A stretch of 45,736 nucleotides of DNA. It comes from Candidatus Latescibacterota bacterium (GTDB lineage: Bacteria; Latescibacterota; UBA2968; UBA8231). The translations under genes were made by a program, and so were the position numbers. The notes under the pieces were generated by a model, which worked only from the letters and a program-made list of their open reading frames with translations, did no database searches and was not told the origin of the DNA. The stretch is taken from positions 1-45,736 of the forward strand of contig SICG01000009.1 in assembly GCA_009691525.1 (NCBI GenBank), written 5' to 3'. Below, one piece after another: positions 1-6,811 of this stretch. Numbering within the stretch: position 1 is the stretch's first letter; each line of letters begins with the position of its first letter.

Positions 1-51
1 CGCCACTCCCCGGGAAACACCTCCCGGGCCTTCCCGATCCTCGGGCGTCAT
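1..51 (-). CDS. Possible 5' end of a gene leaving the window
   Basis: An ATG on the minus strand at 51-49 opens a frame that reads without stop to the window edge (begins MTPEDREGPGG). It lies 22 bases after the aminotransferase stop on the same strand, and a GGAG sits just upstream, though closer to the ATG than usual. Only 17 codons are visible, so no family can be named. It may equally be chance in GC-rich DNA. Confidence 0.3.
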   Translation of the reverse strand, partial: MTPEDREGPGGVSRGVA

Positions 52-73
52 CGCTCCGCTGCAGTGGGGACCT

Positions 74-1225
74 TCAATGGATTCGTTTCAGCAGCAACTC
101 TATCCCCTCCTGCAGTTCTCGGGTCGGGGTCAGCAGACTGAGCACCAGAAATCCCGCGCCTGGAAAATCGAAGAAATAACCCGGATGCACCAGCACCCCT
201 TCCTGGCGCAGCAGTTCGAGGACCAGCTCTTCCTCATCCTGCAAGTTTGTTTTCAGCACCGCGTACCAGCCGCCTTCCCCGCGCAACAACTGGACGTGGG
301 TGTGCCCTTCGAGGTGCTGCTGCAGCCAGCGGTGGTTGGTCCCCACCCGCTGCCTGATCTGGGCCTGGATGGCGGGGCGCAGTTCGAGCAGGCGGGGCAG
401 GGCCTGTTGCACCGGGGTGCCCACCGAGAGGTAGGTGTCGGCGATGACTTCGAGGCGGGCGCGGGCCTCGGCAGCCCCGGCGCCCTGCACCGTCATCCAG
501 CCCAACTTGAGTTGGGGCAGACCCAGCACCTTGGAGAGCCCACTGAGCACAAAAGTGAGGGCCCGGGCCGGGCCGGCAAAAGACGGCACCTGCGGCTGAT
601 CTTCCCAGAGGTAGTCGCCAAAGACCTCGTCGGCGATCAGGGCCAGGTTGCGCTCCAGGGCCAGTTCCTCCAGCAGGGCGCGTTCGCCGGCGTTGACCAG
701 GGAGCCAGTGGGGTTGTTGGGATGAACCAGCACGATGGCCCGTGTCCTGGGGGTCAGGGCCGCAGCCAGTTGGTCCAGATCGATCTCCCAGCCCTCCCGG
801 TAACGCAAAGGGTAAGGCCGGGTTTCCACACTCTCCAGGCCAGCCAGGAACGCAAAGAGCGGATAGCTGGGCTCGGGCACCAGCACCTGGTCTCCGGGAT
901 CGGCCAGCAGTTTGAAGAGCAGGGCGTATGCCTCGCTGGTGCTGCAGGTGAGGAGCAGGTCCTCGGCGCCGACGGTCTGGCCGCGCTCGGCGTAGTACCC
1001 GGCCACGGCCTGGCGGGCGCTGAGCAGGCCCAGGGGTTCAGGGGCGTAGACCGAGGTGTCTGCCCCGGCCAGGATGGTTTGCAGCTGGACGGGGTACTGG
1101 AGGCCGGCCCGGGTGGGATTGGCGAGGGTCAGGTCCAGCACCGGGAGGCCGGCCTCCCGGCGGGCGGCCAGGGCCTGGCTCAGGGGGTTGGGCTGCAGGT
1201 CCCAGGTGCTGCGTTTCGAGAACAT
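74..1225 (-). CDS. PLP-dependent aminotransferase, class I/II
   Basis: A 383-residue fold-type I pyridoxal-phosphate aminotransferase, predicted to be cytosolic. Visible motifs are HPNNPTG (about residues 168-174), the PLP-pyridine Asp in the ALIADE stretch (D199) and the Schiff-base lysine in SGLSKVLGLPQLKLGW (K232). The length is normal for the family. The frame stays open 63 codons further upstream, but I start at the ATG at 1225: the extra sequence is not aminotransferase-like and would overlap the divergent gene at 1299. The phrase DLTLANPTRAGL near the N-terminus fits the substrate-entry region of alanine/aspartate-type members. The amino-acid substrate cannot be read from sequence. It is divergent from the unknown gene at 1299, with 73 bases between the starts. 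Confidence 0.9.
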   Translation of the reverse strand: MFSKRSTWDLQPNPLSQALAARREAGLPVLDLTLANPTRAGLQYPVQLQTILAGADTSVYAPEPLGLLSARQAVAGYYAERGQTVGAEDLLLTCSTSEAYALLFKLLADPGDQVLVPEPSYPLFAFLAGLESVETRPYPLRYREGWEIDLDQLAAALTPRTRAIVLVHPNNPTGSLVNAGERALLEELALERNLALIADEVFGDYLWEDQPQVPSFAGPARALTFVLSGLSKVLGLPQLKLGWMTVQGAGAAEARARLEVIADTYLSVGTPVQQALPRLLELRPAIQAQIRQRVGTNHRWLQQHLEGHTHVQLLRGEGGWYAVLKTNLQDEEELVLELLRQEGVLVHPGYFFDFPGAGFLVLSLLTPTRELQEGIELLLKRIH

Positions 1226-1252
1226 GGCTTCGTCTGTCGCCCTCTGGGCCGG

Positions 1253-1264
1253 CAATATATATTG
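1253..1264. promoter_or_regulatory. 12-bp AT-rich palindrome between divergent genes
   Basis: CAATATATATTG is a perfect 12-base palindrome in the middle of the 73-base gap between the divergent starts at 1225 (minus) and 1299 (plus). It stands out from the GC-rich surroundings and contains TATATT-type -10 candidates on both strands. It could be a shared -10 region or a regulator site. This rests on base pattern only. Confidence 0.35.
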
Positions 1265-1298
1265 GGTGGTCGGAATTCCATTGACGCGGAGAAGGACG

Positions 1299-2132
1299 AT
1301 GGAAAATAGCGACGCAGCGGCCAAAGGGAAAAGGGTGCGCGATTGTTTCTGGCTCTGGGGCCACGAGGCGGGCGCCCACAACAATGGCTGGGCCTTGCCC
1401 GGACTTTCGCGCATGACCCCAGTGGAGGCGGGTTTCTATATGGGCGTGCCCAGGGTGATCATGGTGCGCTACGACGACAAGCCGGCACCTCCCTACGGAC
1501 AGTACGCCCTGCCCTTCACCGCCCTGGAGGAGGTGGTCTGGTCCATCGTCGGGGCGGCCGGCACCACCGGGTCCGAGGAGCGCCAGGCCACCCTGGATCT
1601 GAGGAACACCCTGCCCAGGATGAGCGGGGTGATGATGGATGACTTTTTCAAGAATGCGGCGCCCACCACGCCTGATGGCCTGGCGGTGCTCTCGGTGGAG
1701 GAGCTGCGCCAGGTGCGGGCGCAACTGGCCGGCGGTGGCCGGCCCCTCGACCTTTGGGTGGTGCTCTACGACCACCAACTCGCCCTGCCGGTGGGTGACC
1801 ACCTGGCCCAGTGCGACAAGGTGAGTTTCTGGACCTGGAAGGCGGTAGACCTGAAGGATTTGGAACAGAATTTCGCCAAGGTGGAAGCCCTGGCCCCGGC
1901 GGCGGGCAAGGTGCTGGGCTGCTATATGTGGGATTACGGCCAGGGCAAGCCCATGCCCATCGACTGGATGGAAGCGCAGTGCGAGCTGGGGCTGCGCTGG
2001 CTGCGCGAGGGGCGCATCGAGGGCATGATCTTTCTGGCCACTTGTATCGGCGACCTGGGGCTGGAAACGGTGGAGTGGACGCGGGCGTGGATCGCCCGGG
2101 TGGGGGGCGAGCGGTTGGTGAGTGCCCGGTGA
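1299..2132 (+). CDS. Uncharacterised 277-residue protein, probable TIM-barrel fold
   Basis: I do not recognise the family. The ATG at 1299 is preceded by GGAGAAGG at good spacing; the longer open frame upstream is the shadow of the aminotransferase. There is no signal peptide, so it is probably cytoplasmic. The alternation of hydrophobic strands ending in acidic or aromatic residues (RVIMVRYDD, SGVMMDDFF, DLWVVLYDH, KVSFWTWK, KVLGCYMWDYG, EGMIFLATC) suggests a (beta/alpha)8 barrel of a glycosidase-like or sugar-isomerase-like kind. This is inference. Its stop overlaps the GTG start of the SUI1 gene (GTGA), so the two are probably co-translated. A catalytic acid pair cannot be assigned with confidence. 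Confidence 0.75.
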   Translation: MENSDAAAKGKRVRDCFWLWGHEAGAHNNGWALPGLSRMTPVEAGFYMGVPRVIMVRYDDKPAPPYGQYALPFTALEEVVWSIVGAAGTTGSEERQATLDLRNTLPRMSGVMMDDFFKNAAPTTPDGLAVLSVEELRQVRAQLAGGGRPLDLWVVLYDHQLALPVGDHLAQCDKVSFWTWKAVDLKDLEQNFAKVEALAPAAGKVLGCYMWDYGQGKPMPIDWMEAQCELGLRWLREGRIEGMIFLATCIGDLGLETVEWTRAWIARVGGERLVSAR

Positions 2133-2482
2133 ACAACGCGCAGCGGGTCTACTCCTCTGACCAGGGCCGGCTCTGCTCCCAGTGTGGCCGGCCCCCGGCC
2201 CAGTGCCAGTGCGGCAAAAAGCCGGCGGCCCCTCTCAAGGGCAGTGGCCAGGTGCGGGTGGGCCGCCAGACCCAGGGGCGCAAGGGCAAGGGGGTGACGG
2301 TGATCACCGGTCTGCCCCTGGCCGAGGGGGAGCTGCTGGCGCTGGCCCGCGATCTCAAGCAGCGCTGCGGCACCGGGGGCACGGTCAAGGACGGGGTGAT
2401 CGAGATTCAGGGGGACCACCGCGACCTGCTGGTGACCGAATTGGAGAAGCGAGGTTACGCCGCCAAGCGCTCAGGAGGCTAG
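2129..2482 (+). CDS. yciH: SUI1/YciH-family translation factor
   Basis: A 117-residue bacterial SUI1-domain protein (eIF1-like, YciH type), expected to act on the ribosome during start-codon selection. The N-terminal part has a small Cys cluster, CSQCGRPPAQCQC, as is common in this family and possibly metal-binding. The SUI1 core follows: KGKGVTVITGLPL, then TGGTVKDGVIEIQGDH and the C-terminal ELEKRGYAAKRSGG. The GTG start at 2129 overlaps the previous stop, which defines the N-terminus beginning VNNAQRVYSSDQGR. The length matches the family (about 105-120). The gene converges on the small membrane-protein gene at 2510-2686. Confidence 0.9.
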   Translation: MNNAQRVYSSDQGRLCSQCGRPPAQCQCGKKPAAPLKGSGQVRVGRQTQGRKGKGVTVITGLPLAEGELLALARDLKQRCGTGGTVKDGVIEIQGDHRDLLVTELEKRGYAAKRSGG

Positions 2483-2509
2483 CTGTGGCCGCCTTGTCGG
2501 GCCCGGTGC

Positions 2510-2686
2510 TCAGTGCACATGGGCATGGTGATGGGCCTGCCACCAGGCCTTGAAGCGCTGACCCGGACCCTCGCCCTTTTCGTTTTTGCGGAAATAGAAG
2601 ATGAGAATCGTGGCCAGGGCCACGGGGAAGAGGGCGGTGGCGGCGACGAAGATCATCACGGCCCCGACGAAGACGATGATCAGCAT
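2510..2686 (-). CDS. Small single-pass membrane protein, 58 residues
   Basis: A short minus-strand gene. The product begins MLIIVFVGAVMIFVAATALF and has an uninterrupted hydrophobic stretch (residues 1-32), then a positively charged FRKNEKGEG turn, a W-W pair and a His-rich tail (HHHAHVH). One transmembrane helix with a short cytoplasmic tail is likely. No Shine-Dalgarno lies directly before this ATG. A strong AGGAGGTG-like site instead precedes a five-codon reading frame just upstream (2693-2710). The His tail could bind a metal, but that is inference. I do not recognise a family. The alternative, random open frame, is less likely because the composition is clearly membrane-protein-like. Confidence 0.7.
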   Translation of the reverse strand: MLIIVFVGAVMIFVAATALFPVALATILIFYFRKNEKGEGPGQRFKAWWQAHHHAHVH

Positions 2687-2692
2687 AGGTAC

Positions 2693-2710
2693 TTACAAGA
2701 GTAGTTCCAT
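2693..2710 (-). other. Five-codon upstream mini-ORF (MELLL) with strong ribosome site
   Basis: On the minus strand GGAGGTG (2722-2716) is followed after five bases by ATG GAA CTA CTC TTG TAA, six bases before the start of the small membrane-protein gene and in the same frame. The only good ribosome-binding site of this transcript therefore serves the mini-ORF. The downstream gene would need reinitiation, or the TAA may be a sequencing error. Confidence 0.45.
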
Positions 2711-2781
2711 CTGCGCACCTCCGTGGGGGAATCCCTATCCTAGATACTAGTACAAGTGCGGCAGGAGGCGCCACTTTCTCG

Positions 2782-3618
2782 ATGACTACCCAGGATATGC
2801 AGCTCATCCTCACCGGCGGTGCCCTAGGCGTGGAAGTCCGGGGGTTGGACCTCCGGAATGCGCTTTCCGCCGAGACGGTGCACCATTTGCGGGCGGCCTT
2901 TCTCGACCACGGGGTACTTTTCCTGCGGGATCAGCAGCTCAGCGAGGTGGATCAGGTCCGTTTCAGTCGGTACTTTGGCGATCCTGTGCCCCACGTCCGG
3001 GAGCAGCCCGACCGGCCCATCCCGGAGATCTTCATCATCTCCAATGTGGAGGAAAAGGGCAGGCCCATCGGCGCGCTGGGCAACGAGGAAATCAAGTTCC
3101 ACTCCGACCTCTCCTATATGCCCAGGCCCGGCTCGATCTCCATGCTCTACGCAGTAGAAGTCCCCGAAGCTGGAGGGGATACCATGTGGGCCAATCTCTA
3201 CACGGCCTACGAGACCCTCGACGAGCAGACCAAGACGCGGATCGCCAGACTCCGGGCGATCCATAAACACCCCCGGCCCCAGCAGAACCCTCCGGTGCCG
3301 GCTTCTCACCCAGTGGTCTGCGTGCACCCGGAGACCGGAAGGAAGGTGCTCTACGTGAGCCCCCATCTCACCAGCCATATCGAGGGCCTCGGCGCAGAGG
3401 AGGGCCAGGTTTTGCTCAACCGGCTCATCACCCACGCGACCCAACCCCGCTTCGTCTGGACCCACCGCTGGCGGGTCGGCGACTTGCTGATGTGGGACAA
3501 CCGCTGCACCATGCATCGCCGGGAATCCTTCGACAACACCCAGCGCCGGATCATGAAACGCACCCAGATGTTCGGCGACGAGCCGAAAGGCGACCTGGTC
3601 ACCCACCCTACCGCCTGA
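2782..3618 (+). CDS. TauD/TfdA-family Fe(II)/2-oxoglutarate dioxygenase
   Basis: A 278-residue non-haem iron dioxygenase of the TauD family. Such enzymes hydroxylate or cleave small organic substrates with O2 and 2-oxoglutarate in the cytoplasm. The facial triad is visible as H107-x-D109 (FHSDLSY) and H245 (WDNRCTMHRR); an Arg at about 255-256 fits the 2-oxoglutarate carboxylate. The N-terminus GGALGVEVRGLDL and the segment PEAGGDTMWANLYTAYETL are family signatures. Length is normal. The start ATG has AGGAGG 13 bases upstream, rather far. The glpE gene follows after 11 bases, so an operon with glpE and the lactonase-like gene is likely. The substrate (taurine, an aryloxyalkanoate, another sulfonate or another carboxylate) cannot be read. 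Confidence 0.9.
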   Translation: MTTQDMQLILTGGALGVEVRGLDLRNALSAETVHHLRAAFLDHGVLFLRDQQLSEVDQVRFSRYFGDPVPHVREQPDRPIPEIFIISNVEEKGRPIGALGNEEIKFHSDLSYMPRPGSISMLYAVEVPEAGGDTMWANLYTAYETLDEQTKTRIARLRAIHKHPRPQQNPPVPASHPVVCVHPETGRKVLYVSPHLTSHIEGLGAEEGQVLLNRLITHATQPRFVWTHRWRVGDLLMWDNRCTMHRRESFDNTQRRIMKRTQMFGDEPKGDLVTHPTA

Positions 3619-3629
3619 GGAGATCGCCA

Positions 3630-3944
3630 GTGGATATACCGCAGATCCAGATTGGCGAAGTAAAGACGAAGCTGGATCAAAAAACATGTGCCTTCGTCGA
3701 TATCCGCGATGTCGATTCCTATCGGGCCGCGCACATCCCCGGGGCGATTCATCTGCACGAGGGCAACGTCGAGGCCTTTGTCCAGAACAGCAAGAAGGAT
3801 CACCCGGTGGTGGTGTACTGCTACCACGGCAACAGCAGTCTGGGGGCAACGGCCTACTTTATCGAACAGGGCTTCAAGGATGTCGCCAGCATGAGCGGTG
3901 GCTTCGAGGCGTGGCGGCAGGTGTACGAGCAGGAAACAGAATAG
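3630..3944 (+). CDS. glpE: GlpE-type single-domain rhodanese (thiosulfate sulfurtransferase)
   Basis: A 104-residue rhodanese closely resembling GlpE. It transfers sulfane sulfur from thiosulfate to cyanide or thiol acceptors such as thioredoxin. The active-site loop is CYHGNSS with catalytic C64. Other family marks are FVDIRDVDSYRAAHIPGAIHL and the C-terminal SGGFEAWR. The start is the GTG at 3630, preceded by GAGGAG seven bases upstream; earlier codons in this frame shadow the dioxygenase. The stop codon overlaps the ribosome site (AGGAG, 3943-3947) of the next reading frame. Adjacency to a TauD-like gene may hint at sulfur metabolism, but that is inference. Confidence 0.93.
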   Translation: MDIPQIQIGEVKTKLDQKTCAFVDIRDVDSYRAAHIPGAIHLHEGNVEAFVQNSKKDHPVVVYCYHGNSSLGATAYFIEQGFKDVASMSGGFEAWRQVYEQETE

Positions 3945-3953
3945 GAGTTGGTG

Positions 3954-4001
3954 ATGCAGGCAGCGAAGGGTCCGGGTTCTCAGGGGTGCTGCAAATGGTG
4001 A
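3954..4001 (+). other. 15-codon leader ORF overlapping the lactonase-like gene start
   Basis: AGGAG six bases before an ATG at 3954 opens a short frame, MQAAKGPGSQGCCKW then TGA. Its stop overlaps the ATG of the next gene (ATGGTGA, 3995-4001), a classic translational-coupling arrangement. Alternatively the true hydrolase N-terminus starts here and a one-base error splits it. Confidence 0.4.
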
Positions 4002-4864
4002 ATTTCCAGGTGCCTAGGGGCGCGTGTGATTGCCATACGCATATCTTCGGAGAGGCGCAGCGCTTCCCCTTTGCGCCGGAGCGTTCCTACACCCCCGAGC
4101 CGGCCTCGATAGCCGAGATGGGCACCTTGCACCGAGCGCTGCATACCAGCCGGGTCGTCATCGTGCAGCCCAGTGTCTATGGCACCGACAACGCCTGCAC
4201 CCTCGACGCAATCAGGCAACTCGGCGCCAGCGCCCGCGGCATAGCAGTCATCGATGACAAAACGCCTGAAACGGCCCTTGATGAGATGAATCGCGCCGGC
4301 ATTCGCGGGGTTCGGCTCAATCTGCAAACCGCAGGATTGACGGATCCCGCAGTGGCGCGTCAGCGCTTTCAGCGGATGGTTGAACGGCTCAAAGATCGAA
4401 ACTGGCATATTCAGCTCTACACCCAGCTAGCCCTTGTCGAGGCGATCAGCGATCAGGTCATGGCGGCAGAGATTCCCGTTGTGTTCGACCACTTCGGTGG
4501 AGCACGAGCGCCGCTCGGCACCTACCAGGCCGGCCTCCCGGCCCTGTTGAACCTCGTTCGCGCTGGCAAGGCGTACGTCAAGATATCGGCGCCCTATCTG
4601 GTGTCGACGCAGGCACCGGATTATCCAGACGTCGCATCACTCGCCGAGGCCCTGATCGCTGCGAACCCGCAACGAATTCTCTGGGGGAGCAACTGGCCAC
4701 ATCCTGACGCGTCGAAAGTGTCGGGCCGAAAGACGACCGACAGGGCGCCGCCACTCAAGATTGACGACGGTCGCGTGTTCAACCAGTTCGCCACTTGGGA
4801 ACCCGACGCTGCTCAACGCCAGTTGATCTTGGTGGAGAACCCGGCCAGGCTCTACGGATTTTGA
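3995..4864 (+). CDS. Amidohydrolase-2 family hydrolase resembling 2-pyrone-4,6-dicarboxylate lactonase
   Basis: A 289-residue TIM-barrel hydrolase (COG3618-like; my assignment from memory of the family). Motifs resemble LigI-type lactonases: DCHTHIFG near residue 12, VIVQPSVYGTDNACTLDAI, ARGIAVIDD, GIRGVRLN, VVFDHFGG, ILWGSNWPHPD and a C-terminal ENPARLYGF. Known members open cyclic esters such as 2-pyrone-4,6-dicarboxylate or sugar-acid lactones, often without a bound metal. I chose the ATG at 3995; the open frame further upstream shadows glpE. Translation may be coupled to the leader ORF at 3954. Codon choice looks slightly less GC-biased than its neighbours. With the mutarotase, SDR and enolase genes nearby, a role in sugar-acid lactone opening is plausible but not proven. 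Confidence 0.85.
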   Translation: MVNFQVPRGACDCHTHIFGEAQRFPFAPERSYTPEPASIAEMGTLHRALHTSRVVIVQPSVYGTDNACTLDAIRQLGASARGIAVIDDKTPETALDEMNRAGIRGVRLNLQTAGLTDPAVARQRFQRMVERLKDRNWHIQLYTQLALVEAISDQVMAAEIPVVFDHFGGARAPLGTYQAGLPALLNLVRAGKAYVKISAPYLVSTQAPDYPDVASLAEALIAANPQRILWGSNWPHPDASKVSGRKTTDRAPPLKIDDGRVFNQFATWEPDAAQRQLILVENPARLYGF

Positions 4865-4907
4865 CTGGTACTCATCAAGCTGACCCCTGGGTTGGAATGG
4901 AGCCCCA

Positions 4908-5366
4908 TTGAAAATCTGGATCGATGCCGATGCCACCCCGCGAGACGTGAAGGAAATGGTCTTCCGCGCAGGCAAACGCCTCAACCTGGCCACGGTGCTG
5001 GTGGCCAACCAGTGGCTGCAGGTGCCCCCCGGCAACCCCCTGGTTTCCTCCGTTCGGGTCGATGGCGGTCCGGATGTGGCGGATGAATACATCGCCAGCG
5101 AGGCGCAGGCCGGCGACCTGGTGGTGACGCAGGACATCCCCCTGGCGGCCCTGCTGGTCCCCAAGGGGGTTGCCGTCCTCGATCCCAGGGGCAAGGAGCA
5201 CACTGCCGAGACCATCGGCGAACGGCTGGCCATCCGCGACTTCCTCGATCCCTTCCGTACGGTCGGGGCGGTGAGCGGCGGGCCTCCACCCTACGACGCC
5301 CGCGCCAAGCAGGCTTTTGCCGAGGTCCTCGACCGGACCCTGACGCGTCTGCTGAGGGCTCGGTAA
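4908..5366 (+). CDS. yaiI: UPF0178/YaiI family protein (DUF188)
   Basis: A 152-residue cytosolic protein matching the YaiI/YqxD family: KIWIDADATPRDVKEMVFRAGKR at the N-terminus, the VDGGPDVADEYI segment, DLVVTQDIPLAALLVPKG and VLDPRGKEHTAETIGERLA. The fold is PIN-like, with conserved acidic residues suggesting a nuclease, but no activity is firmly established. The start is TTG at 4908 with GGAG five bases upstream; the next Met would remove the conserved first strand. It stands alone between the lactonase-like gene and a hairpin at 5368-5385. Confidence 0.92.
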   Translation: MKIWIDADATPRDVKEMVFRAGKRLNLATVLVANQWLQVPPGNPLVSSVRVDGGPDVADEYIASEAQAGDLVVTQDIPLAALLVPKGVAVLDPRGKEHTAETIGERLAIRDFLDPFRTVGAVSGGPPPYDARAKQAFAEVLDRTLTRLLRAR

Positions 5367-5367
5367 C

Positions 5368-5385
5368 CTACGCCCTCCGGCGTAG
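5368..5385 (+). terminator. Hairpin after yaiI, possible weak terminator
   Basis: CTACGCC-CTCC-GGCGTAG forms a perfect 7-bp stem with a 4-base loop one base after the yaiI stop. The following TTGTG is a poor T-tract, so termination would be weak; the same bases form the -35 of the promoter proposed for the next gene. Confidence 0.45.
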
Positions 5386-5414
5386 TTGTGCCCGGACCGG
5401 CAAATTTGTATCCT
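5386..5414 (+). promoter_or_regulatory. Sigma70-type promoter for the mutarotase-SDR pair
   Basis: TTGTGC (5386-5391) and TATCCT (5409-5414) are separated by 17 bases. The expected transcript start is about 5421, roughly 30 bases before the start codon at 5452. The match is moderate at both boxes. Confidence 0.4.
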
Positions 5415-5451
5415 ACCGATCTCAACCCCAATCCCAACCGAGGAGGTCCGC

Positions 5452-5967
5452 ATGATCCGCCGCGCATTTACCATGAGGCTCAAACCCGGAGCCATGGCCG
5501 AATACCGCAAGCATCACGACAACATCTGGGCAGAGCTGGTCGCCGAAGTCCGGCGCAGTGGCATCGCCACCATCACCACCTTTGAGGCCGACCCGGTGCT
5601 CTTCCTCTTTTCGGAGATCAAGGATCTAGAGGCCTGGAACAAGCTGTGGACCTCGGATGTGCACCGCCGTTGGGGTTTAGTCATGGAACCCTTGATGCAC
5701 TTCAAGGACGGGATCGTCGACTTCGGTGAGCTGCGCGAGATCTTCCGCCTCGACACCGGGCTGGGCAAGAAGGCCAAGAAAGCTGCCAAGAAGGCCAGGA
5801 AGGCAGCCAGGAATACCCCGGTCAAAAAGGCGCCGGCCAAGAAGGCGGCCGCCAAGAAAGCAGCTGCCAAGAAAGCGCCAGCCAAGAAGATGCCAGCCAA
5901 AAAGAAAGTGGCGGCCAAGAAAGCCCCTGCCAAGAAGCCGGCCAAGAAGGCCGCCGGGCGGAAGTGA
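5452..5967 (+). CDS. rhaM: L-rhamnose mutarotase-like protein with lysine/alanine-rich histone-H1-like tail
   Basis: 171 residues. Residues 1-103 are a RhaM-type domain: [23 protein letters not shown] contains the His pair (H21/H22) corresponding to the catalytic His of the family, and [28 protein letters not shown] and ELREIFRLD are also family features. RhaM interconverts alpha and beta anomers of L-rhamnose. From residue 104 to the end there are about 66 residues of Lys/Ala/Pro repeats ([10 protein letters not shown]). These resemble the C-terminal tail of eukaryotic H1 and of bacterial histone-H1-like proteins, and so may bind DNA or RNA. The start has AGGAGG at ideal spacing, and the tail is in frame without a break. 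The SDR gene follows after seven bases. The fusion is unusual; family membership of the first domain is solid, tail function is inference. Confidence 0.85.
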   Translation: MIRRAFTMRLKPGAMAEYRKHHDNIWAELVAEVRRSGIATITTFEADPVLFLFSEIKDLEAWNKLWTSDVHRRWGLVMEPLMHFKDGIVDFGELREIFRLDTGLGKKAKKAAKKARKAARNTPVKKAPAKKAAAKKAAAKKAPAKKMPAKKKVAAKKAPAKKPAKKAAGRK

Positions 5968-5974
5968 GCGGGTG

Positions 5975-6808
5975 ATGGCCGGGATAGAGCCGAATTCGGC
6001 ATTGAAGGGCAAGGTGGCGGTGGTCACCGGGGCCAGCCGGGGATTGGGCCGGCAGGTGGCTCTGGCCCTGGCTGCCCAGGGGGCAGCCGTGGCGCTGGTG
6101 GCCCGCGGTGAGGCGGCCCTAAAACAGGTGGAGGCCCAGCTGCGCCAGGCCGGGCATCAGGCCCTGGCCCTGCCCGCCGATGTGACCCAGGCGCATCAGG
6201 TGGAGACGCTGAAGGAGAAGGTGCAGGACCAGCTGGGCATTCCCGCCATCCTAATCAACGCCGCCGGGATCTTCGGGCCCATCCAACTCATCGCCAACAG
6301 CGACCCGGAAGCCTGGGTCCAGACTATCCAGATCAATACCGTGGCGCCCTATCTGACCTGCCGCGCTTTTATGGGGGGTATGATCGCCCAGGGTTGGGGC
6401 CGCATCGTCAACTTTACCTCGGCGGCCGCCCTGCACCCGCCCGGGCCTCTCAACAGCGCCTATGGCACCAGCAAGGTGGCCCTCAACCAGTTCACGCGGC
6501 ACCTCGCCGCCGAGCTGGAGGGCAGCGGGGTGACGGCCAATGTCATGCATCCGGGGGATGTGAAGACCGAGATGTGGGCCGATATCCGCGACCAGGCCAA
6601 TGCCATGGGGCCAGAGGCCGAGGCGTACCGGCAATGGGTGAAATGGGTAGAGCAGACCGGCGGCGACGACCCAGCCAAGGCCGCTCGCCGGGTGTTGCAA
6701 CTGATGGGTGAGCAGACCAACGGGCGCTTTCTGTGGATCGAGGCACCACTGCAGGCCCCCATCCCCAGCTGGGGCGAGATCGAGGGTCAGCAACCCTGGA
6801 AGAAGTGA
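5975..6808 (+). CDS. Short-chain dehydrogenase/reductase (SDR)
   Basis: A 277-residue classical SDR, predicted cytosolic and NAD(P)-dependent. The dinucleotide-binding TGASRGLG is at residues 18-25, NAAG at 95-98, and the catalytic set N121, S149 (FTSAA), Y163-x-x-x-K167 (YGTSK). An Arg (R44, in VARGEAAL) just after the second beta strand hints at NADP preference, weakly. The start is ATG at 5975 with GTG immediately before it as an alternative. It is seven bases after the mutarotase gene and very likely co-transcribed. That pairing suggests a sugar or sugar-derived substrate such as an aldose; the family alone does not define it. It converges on the enolase-superfamily gene with a three-base gap. 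Confidence 0.92.
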   Translation: MAGIEPNSALKGKVAVVTGASRGLGRQVALALAAQGAAVALVARGEAALKQVEAQLRQAGHQALALPADVTQAHQVETLKEKVQDQLGIPAILINAAGIFGPIQLIANSDPEAWVQTIQINTVAPYLTCRAFMGGMIAQGWGRIVNFTSAAALHPPGPLNSAYGTSKVALNQFTRHLAAELEGSGVTANVMHPGDVKTEMWADIRDQANAMGPEAEAYRQWVKWVEQTGGDDPAKAARRVLQLMGEQTNGRFLWIEAPLQAPIPSWGEIEGQQPWKK

Positions 6809-6811
6809 GGG

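Noticed and set aside
77-1309. 410-residue open frame on the plus strand
   Set aside because: It is the complement of the aminotransferase gene; composition is Gln/Gly/His-rich without motifs, as expected for shadow frames in GC-rich DNA.
2737-2750. CTAGATACTAG inverted repeat upstream of the TauD-like gene
   Set aside because: Only two short CTAG tetramers; too small to call an operator without comparison.
5760-5965. Short direct repeats (AAGAA/GCCAAGAAG) that might be a repeat array
   Set aside because: They encode the Lys/Ala tail in frame, have no uniform spacers, and are explained as low-complexity coding sequence.
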